From an uncultured Clostridia bacterium (GTDB taxonomy: Bacteria; Bacillota; Clostridia; Oscillospirales; Acutalibacteraceae): DNA of 64,000 nt. Position 1 is the first letter of the stretch; every line of letters starts with the position of its first letter. The notes under the pieces were generated by a model. It had not been told where the DNA came from and made no database searches. It saw only the letters and a list, made by a program, of their open reading frames with translations. The position numbers were made by a program, and so were the translations under genes. The DNA is taken from the NCBI GenBank assembly GCA_947166625.1, contig CAMVEX010000001.1, forward strand, positions 62,001 through 126,000, in the 5' to 3' direction. Below are positions 59,510 to 64,000 of the stretch, piece after piece.

Positions 59510-60439
59510 ATGAAAAAATTACTGGCTGTATTACTTGCGCTGGCAATGCTTGCCGCTCTCGCTTCATGCGGCTCAAAAACCGGCGGCGACGAAAACTCTT
59601 CCACCACTTCTACCGAAGCCGACACTGCCGAAGCAGTGACGGATGAAACCGAAGCAGTGACTCAGGAATCGGAAACGGAAAAAGCGGAGGAATCGACCGA
59701 AGCCGAAGAATCAAAGACCAAGGAAGATAAATCCGAAAAAGAGACAGAAAAGAAAGAAGAAGAGGAAGAAACTCAGGCGGTTAAAGCTCCCGAAACAAAG
59801 GCGGAAGTTCTCGCCGCATACAATGACGCGATAAACGGCGCATACAGCGCAAAGGCGGGCTTTTCAAAAGAGCGCTACACCGACAACGCGCAGTATGATA
59901 TGAGCATAGTGCTCAACACCTTCAAGAGCCTTGTTGAAAAATTCATCGGCATAGGCGAAAGCAATAAATACAGCGAAACCGTCACAAAAGGTCAGTGGGA
60001 TTCGGACGCAAAGCATCACTATCTCAGAAAGAGCACTCTGACCGAAGCCGATATAAGCAACGCGACCTGCAAAACCGAAGGCAATAACTATGTATTCACC
60101 ATTGATATCAAGGGCGCGTCAAGCGTAGGAAACAAAAACAGCAGGCAGTCAAGCGGCCCCATAGACAAATGCGGAATCTGCGTAGGCAACGAGGATAAAA
60201 ACTACTACGACCACAAGAGCGGACCCGTTATTTATGACGCTATCGGCGGCACCTTTGAAAATGCCGAAATCAAAGAGAGCTACAGCAACGCAAAAGCGGT
60301 GGCAAAGGTCGATAAAGAAACCGGCAAACTCGTGAGCCTCACCGTTACCTTTGACATCAAGGTGGATATTTCCGGAGTAGGCGGCAAGGGCACTGCAACA
60401 GGCACAACGCACGTCGCTTATAAGAATTTCAAATACTGA
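59510..60439 (+). CDS. Lipoprotein with acidic Thr/Glu-rich linker
   Basis: A 309-residue lipoprotein with lipobox LASC (Cys20). Residues about 24-100 are almost only Glu, Thr, Ser and Lys, a flexible spacer through the wall. The outer 200 residues form a soluble domain with KCGICVGNEDKNYYDHKSG near 220 and a terminal beta region, resembling lipoproteins of unknown function found in many Clostridia. GGAGG site; last gene of the 48-60 kb run, before a terminator. Confidence 0.8.
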   Translation: MKKLLAVLLALAMLAALASCGSKTGGDENSSTTSTEADTAEAVTDETEAVTQESETEKAEESTEAEESKTKEDKSEKETEKKEEEEETQAVKAPETKAEVLAAYNDAINGAYSAKAGFSKERYTDNAQYDMSIVLNTFKSLVEKFIGIGESNKYSETVTKGQWDSDAKHHYLRKSTLTEADISNATCKTEGNNYVFTIDIKGASSVGNKNSRQSSGPIDKCGICVGNEDKNYYDHKSGPVIYDAIGGTFENAEIKESYSNAKAVAKVDKETGKLVSLTVTFDIKVDISGVGGKGTATGTTHVAYKNFKY

Positions 60440-60450
60440 TAAAAAACGGC

Positions 60451-60486
60451 AAAAGACTTGCAGAGATTTTCTGCAAGTCTTTTATT
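60451..60486. terminator. Two-way terminator at the end of the 48-60 kb run
   Basis: AAAAGACTTGCAG (60451-60463) pairs with CTGCAAGTCTTTT (60471-60483), with A-runs on one side and T-runs on the other, so it can stop both the lipoprotein and hydrolase transcripts. Confidence 0.9.
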
Positions 60487-60502
60487 ATCCGTAAAATTCA
60501 CT

Positions 60503-61318
60503 TTATTTCATAAAGAATTCAAAAATACGCTCTTTATAATCCGGCGCCGTGTCAAATGCGGCGTGGCCGAATCCGTCATACATATAAATCCCGGAATCGG
60601 GCGAAGAGGTCAATCCGCGGTAAATTTCGGCGGACGCACCGCCCGAGAGCACCGCATCATCAGCCGAGCCGAGCACGAGGACGGGGCATTTTATCTCGCC
60701 GAGCTTATCTGTGATATCGTAACCCCGAACGGCAAGCGCGTGAATAACGAATCTCTCAAATTCATCATCCGAGATATTATCGCCGAGCAAACGAAGCGCC
60801 TGCCTGTTTTGCTCATAAAATGCCGGGGGATAAATATTTCTGCCGAATTCATCAAAAAGATCCGCTCCGGCTTTTGCTTTGGCGAGATTTATCCAGTTTT
60901 CGATAACGGCAAAACTCTCATTATCGGTTTTTGCGCACGAGGAGCCGATCACGGCTTTTTTCACAAGCCCCGGATGATGGGCGATAATGTCGAGGGCGAT
61001 CATCCCTCCCTGCGAGGCGCCGAAAATATAATTATCGCAAAGCCCGAGGGAAGCAATCGCCCGGGCGGTTTCCTCCGCCATTTGATGAACGGTGAGATCC
61101 CCTCCCGTCTCATTTGCTCTGTCAAACACATAGACGGTAAATTCGCGGGTAAAAAGATCGTAGGCATCGGCGATCATCCGTGCAGAATCCATAACGCTTT
61201 GGATGCTGAGCCCCGGAAGGATTATAAAATTTTTATCCCCGCTCCCGAATGAAAAATAATTCATTGAATTATTCTCAAGGCTGACGGTTTGGATATTTAT
61301 TATATCGTTATCTGACAT
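60503..61318 (-). CDS. Alpha/beta hydrolase
   Basis: A 271-residue cytoplasmic hydrolase. The nucleophile elbow GASQGG has Ser102, the acid is probably Asp near LGSADDAV, and His is in GFGHAAFD near the end. The oxyanion region ILPGLSIQS is near 33-41. No signal peptide. The substrate cannot be told from these motifs. It follows a zinc-ribbon gene by 15 bases. Confidence 0.88.
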   Translation of the reverse strand: MSDNDIINIQTVSLENNSMNYFSFGSGDKNFIILPGLSIQSVMDSARMIADAYDLFTREFTVYVFDRANETGGDLTVHQMAEETARAIASLGLCDNYIFGASQGGMIALDIIAHHPGLVKKAVIGSSCAKTDNESFAVIENWINLAKAKAGADLFDEFGRNIYPPAFYEQNRQALRLLGDNISDDEFERFVIHALAVRGYDITDKLGEIKCPVLVLGSADDAVLSGGASAEIYRGLTSSPDSGIYMYDGFGHAAFDTAPDYKERIFEFFMK

Positions 61319-61333
61319 AACTGACTGCCCTTC

Positions 61334-61669
61334 TTATTTTTTGCGGAATGCGCTTTTTATATCTTCTTTGATAAATTCACCTGCCGCGCGGGCAAGACCT
61401 CCTGCAATAGCTCCGCCTGCAGCAGAGCCTGCGATGGTTTTGATCAGATCAAACACCTCGTCACGATCCTGCTCATCCTTTATCCTTTGGGCTTCCTCGG
61501 CGGATTTTTCCTCGGCTTCAATTTTTTCAAGACGAAGCCTCGTTTTTTCTTTGAGTATAACATCGCGGAGAGAGCCGCCGCAATTTGGGCAGGTCTCATT
61601 CTCATCAACGCTCACATAAGAGCCGCAGTATTCACAGCAGACTTTTTTAAGAATAAATTCGGAATCCAT
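61334..61669 (-). CDS. Small zinc-ribbon protein with a Gly/Ala-rich helix
   Basis: The protein has 111 residues. A zinc ribbon (CEYCG, then CPNCGG, about 12-34) is followed by a charged coiled-coil stretch (about 40-75) and a Gly/Ala-rich segment (AGSAAGGAIAGGLARAAG), which may be a membrane-contact helix. No known function. GGAGG site; first gene of the pair with the hydrolase. Confidence 0.8.
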   Translation of the reverse strand: MDSEFILKKVCCEYCGSYVSVDENETCPNCGGSLRDVILKEKTRLRLEKIEAEEKSAEEAQRIKDEQDRDEVFDLIKTIAGSAAGGAIAGGLARAAGEFIKEDIKSAFRKK

Positions 61670-61692
61670 ACCGCACCTCCTCGGTTTTTATC

Positions 61693-61721
61693 ATTATATT
61701 ACATTCTCGGGCTGCTTTCAA
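61693..61721 (-). promoter_or_regulatory. Promoter of the zinc-ribbon/hydrolase pair
   Basis: On the minus strand: TTGAAA (61721-61716), a 17-base spacer and TATAAT (61698-61693). Confidence 0.65.
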
Positions 61722-61730
61722 TATTTTTTG

Positions 61731-61759
61731 TTTACTTATTGCGTATTATATGATAAAAT
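61731..61759 (+). promoter_or_regulatory. Promoter of the Mbeg1-like/GPH symporter genes
   Basis: TTTACT (61731-61736), a 17-base spacer ending in TGA, and TAAAAT (61754-61759). Divergent from the minus-strand promoter 10 bases away. Confidence 0.65.
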
Positions 61760-61809
61760 AGAGCAAATATGGGGTATGGCGCCTCAAAACACTATCGGAG
61801 GGGATTTTT

Positions 61810-62967
61810 ATGGCCGGCATAAGGGAATATATTACACAATTCGGCGACAAAACTTTTGCGGAGTATCCTTTTAATGACTGCGACGCTCTCACACTCAGCG
61901 AGCTTATTTATATGCCGTTTGAGAGAGTTGTTTCAAGATCGTTTGACACGGAGCCGAAGAATTATTCCGTGGCCGCAAATGAGCTTTTTGCGCTTAACGG
62001 CTTCAAGCATAAAAAGCTCGGGCTGATGATAACAAATCATTCGAGCATAAACATGGTGGCGATGGCCAACACCGTGAGATTTACCCAAATGAAAATCGCC
62101 GCGGTGCAGGAGGTTTACAGCGTAAAGCCCGCCATACAATATTGCGCAGGCACATTCATACTCCCCGACGGCACCAATGTTGTTGTATTCAGAGGGACGG
62201 ATGATACGATAGTCGGCTGGAAGGAAGACCTCGATCTTTTCACTCAAAAGAATCCTCCCGCATATAAAATGGCGCTTGAATACATCGAGCAGGTCGCCGA
62301 AAAATTTGACGGAGATATAATTATCTGCGGCCATTCAAAGGGCGGAAACATTGCGCTTATGACCGCTCTCAGATGCTCCGACAAGGTCAGAGACAGGCTC
62401 AAGGCGGTATATAACTGCGACGGCCCCGGTTTTCACGATTACGGTATATTCCACCTCGGCACTTACGAGGAGATACTGCCGAAATACAAGCACTATGTGC
62501 CGAGCTCATCTTTTATCGGGATGCTCATGGCTCACGATTATGATTATAAAGCCGTTAAAAGCACAAAGCACCTGGGCCCATTCCAGCACGATGTGGGCAC
62601 CTGGAAAATCAAAAACGGCGAAATCGAAACCGCTCCCGATATAGATATACTCGCAAAAACCACCGACGCCGTGCTCGCCATAGTATGCTCATACGCAGAC
62701 GACGCCTGCTGCAAGGCGGTTGACAATATAGTGACTCATCTGACAGAAGGTCTCGGGCAGCCAAATCTGACGCAGACCGCAAAGCACGCTCTCACCTCTC
62801 TCAGCGGAGCGATAGGAGCGGCGAAGCAGATAACTCCCGAAGTAAAAGACATCATCAAAGATTCTTTCGCGGGCTCGGGCAAGAGGATAATCGAGGCCGT
62901 AAAAGGCATAAACAGATCCAACGTAGCCGAAATCACTTCAGAAGCGTTTGCGGCAATTACAAGGTGA
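61810..62967 (+). CDS. Mbeg1-like (DUF2974) lipase-fold protein
   Basis: A 385-residue alpha/beta hydrolase of the Mbeg1-like group. The nucleophile elbow GHSKGGN has Ser176, and the segment VVVFRGTDDTIVGWKEDLD near 120 is typical of lipase-like DUF2974 proteins. His near AHDY or QHD could complete the triad. The C-terminal 120 residues are helical. No export signal. GGAGG site; a GPH symporter gene follows 9 bases later. Confidence 0.88.
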   Translation: MAGIREYITQFGDKTFAEYPFNDCDALTLSELIYMPFERVVSRSFDTEPKNYSVAANELFALNGFKHKKLGLMITNHSSINMVAMANTVRFTQMKIAAVQEVYSVKPAIQYCAGTFILPDGTNVVVFRGTDDTIVGWKEDLDLFTQKNPPAYKMALEYIEQVAEKFDGDIIICGHSKGGNIALMTALRCSDKVRDRLKAVYNCDGPGFHDYGIFHLGTYEEILPKYKHYVPSSSFIGMLMAHDYDYKAVKSTKHLGPFQHDVGTWKIKNGEIETAPDIDILAKTTDAVLAIVCSYADDACCKAVDNIVTHLTEGLGQPNLTQTAKHALTSLSGAIGAAKQITPEVKDIIKDSFAGSGKRIIEAVKGINRSNVAEITSEAFAAITR

Positions 62968-62976
62968 GGTAAGAGA

Positions 62977-64000
62977 ATGGCAACCGAAAAAACCAACAGA
63001 AATCTTCCCGAAAGCTCTCATCCGAATAAAATCGGAATAAAAGAGGGCATGGGTTATATGCTCGGCGACGCCGGCAATCTGTTTGTATTGACCTATGTAT
63101 CTTCGTTCCTCAAGGTTTTTTATACAGACGTGCTCAAGCTGGATACAAAGAAGGCTGCTAACCTCTTTTTATTCACGAGATTATGGGACGCCGTCAACGA
63201 CCCTATGTGGGGCGCGATAGTCGCCAAAAGGAAACCGACGAAAGACGGAAAATTCAGACCGTTTCTCAAATATGTGGCGATCCCTCTGGGCGTTTCGCAG
63301 ATAATCTGCTTCTTTAATATCGGCAGATTCACGAGCAATCAGGCTCTGCTGCTGGTATTCGCCTATGTGACTTATATAGCATTCGGTATGCTTTACACCG
63401 GAATGAACGTTCCCTTCGGCTCGCTCGCCTCGGTCATCACCGACGACCCCGACGGGCGCACACTTCTCTCGACCTTCAGAACGATCGGCGGAGGTATCGG
63501 AGGAGCCGCTCCCCTGCTTATCGCGCCGTTCCTTATCTATACAAAGGTTCGGCAGGCGAACGGCGAAACATACAATGTTGCCAACGCGAAGGGAATGTTT
63601 CTCTTTGCCCTCGCTATGGGCATTCTCTCGATAATCTTTTATTATTCCTGCTACTTCACCACAAAAGAACGAGTACCTTCGGAGGCGGAGCCGCAGGTAG
63701 ATATGAAAAAGACATATCTCGGAATGCTCAAGAGCAAACCCTTTATCATACTCGCGCTCACTGGGATCCTCATTAGCGGTCAGCTTCAATTTGCTTCGCT
63801 TAACCAGTATCTCTACAAAAACTATTTTTGCAACACAAATCTCTCGGTGCTCGGCACGATAGCGCAGTATCTGCCAATGGCGATAATGATCCCCTTTGTG
63901 CCGAAGCTCGTAAAGAGATTCGGAAAGAAAGAGCTCAGCGCTTTCGGCGGATTCTTTGCCGCCGCGGCAGCCATATTGACTTATATTCTCAAGCCTTCGC
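62977..64000 (+). CDS. GPH-family sugar symporter (cut by the window end)
   Basis: The first 341 residues of a second GPH-type transporter are visible; the frame runs off the right edge. The signature FLFTRLWDAVNDPMWGAI near 65-82 and the RPFLKY loop match the symporter at 9693, but overall similarity is moderate. Eight to nine hydrophobic segments are seen. GAGGT lies 6 bases before the ATG. It is in the same transcript as the Mbeg1-like gene. Confidence 0.85.
   Translation, partial: MATEKTNRNLPESSHPNKIGIKEGMGYMLGDAGNLFVLTYVSSFLKVFYTDVLKLDTKKAANLFLFTRLWDAVNDPMWGAIVAKRKPTKDGKFRPFLKYVAIPLGVSQIICFFNIGRFTSNQALLLVFAYVTYIAFGMLYTGMNVPFGSLASVITDDPDGRTLLSTFRTIGGGIGGAAPLLIAPFLIYTKVRQANGETYNVANAKGMFLFALAMGILSIIFYYSCYFTTKERVPSEAEPQVDMKKTYLGMLKSKPFIILALTGILISGQLQFASLNQYLYKNYFCNTNLSVLGTIAQYLPMAIMIPFVPKLVKRFGKKELSAFGGFFAAAAAILTYILKPS

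Noticed and set aside
60458-61252. A 264-codon plus-strand frame opposite the alpha/beta hydrolase
   Set aside because: The minus strand encodes a full hydrolase with its catalytic residues, and the plus frame runs out of a terminator.

Overview
The window looks like the chromosome of an anaerobic Gram-positive of the class Clostridia, probably an uncultured gut member of the Oscillospirales. The signs are strong AGGAGG-type ribosome sites, frequent TTG starts (atpB, lepA, gyrB, gyrA, hisS, xpt), Firmicutes gene pairs (ywiB-like gene next to argS, lepA next to hemW) and families common in Clostridia (GGGtGRT, DUF4367, BMP-type nucleoside transporters). No rRNA, tRNA or CRISPR array was found. 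The species cannot be named from this sequence.

Layout. 0-3.7 kb: a lipoprotein, a phosphoesterase and a GH51 arabinofuranosidase. 3.7-5.6 kb: a NifU/IscU-like scaffold protein paired with a GGGtGRT protein. 5.6-14.2 kb: an SDR oxidoreductase, a DUF2130 nuclease-like protein, a probable unannotated small RNA on the minus strand (about 7888-8050), a GH20 hexosaminidase, a GPH sugar symporter, lepA and hemW. 14.3-20 kb: a purine salvage and uptake operon (xpt, BMP lipoprotein, ABC ATPase, two permeases). 20-21.5 kb: an NlpC/P60 lipoprotein.

21.5-36.7 kb is an A+T-rich accessory island. Its left part has a large serine recombinase with a small coupled partner, a LexA-like repressor with its own operator, and a noncoding stretch with a near-perfect MobQ-type nic site, but no relaxase. 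Its right part is a self-contained surface module. An ECF sigma factor and DUF4367 anti-sigma gene are read leftward. A small secreted protein, a 2184-residue RHS/DNRLRE protein ending in a DUF4474-like domain, two related exported proteins and a 77-residue hydrophobic protein are read rightward. Between them lies a mirrored pair of identical ECF-like promoter motifs, so the sigma factor probably controls itself and the surface genes. Related interspersed repeats with a covarying hairpin lie on both sides of the island.

36.7-64 kb is core genome: a vWA and a macro-domain protein, then an unusual F1Fo ATP synthase operon. It has no separate delta gene, an alpha subunit that begins with a delta C-terminal-like domain, a c subunit with a signal-peptide-like extension, and an epsilon reduced to its beta-sandwich. 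Next come ddl-ywiB-argS, a long tightly spaced run (unknown gene, gyrB, gyrA, mgsA, hisS, aspS, serC, serA, lipoprotein), an alpha/beta hydrolase with a zinc-ribbon protein, a Mbeg1-like lipase and a second GPH symporter cut by the window end.

The strongest candidates for new biology are the delta-alpha ATP synthase fusion, the ECF-controlled RHS/DUF4474 module and the minus-strand small RNA.
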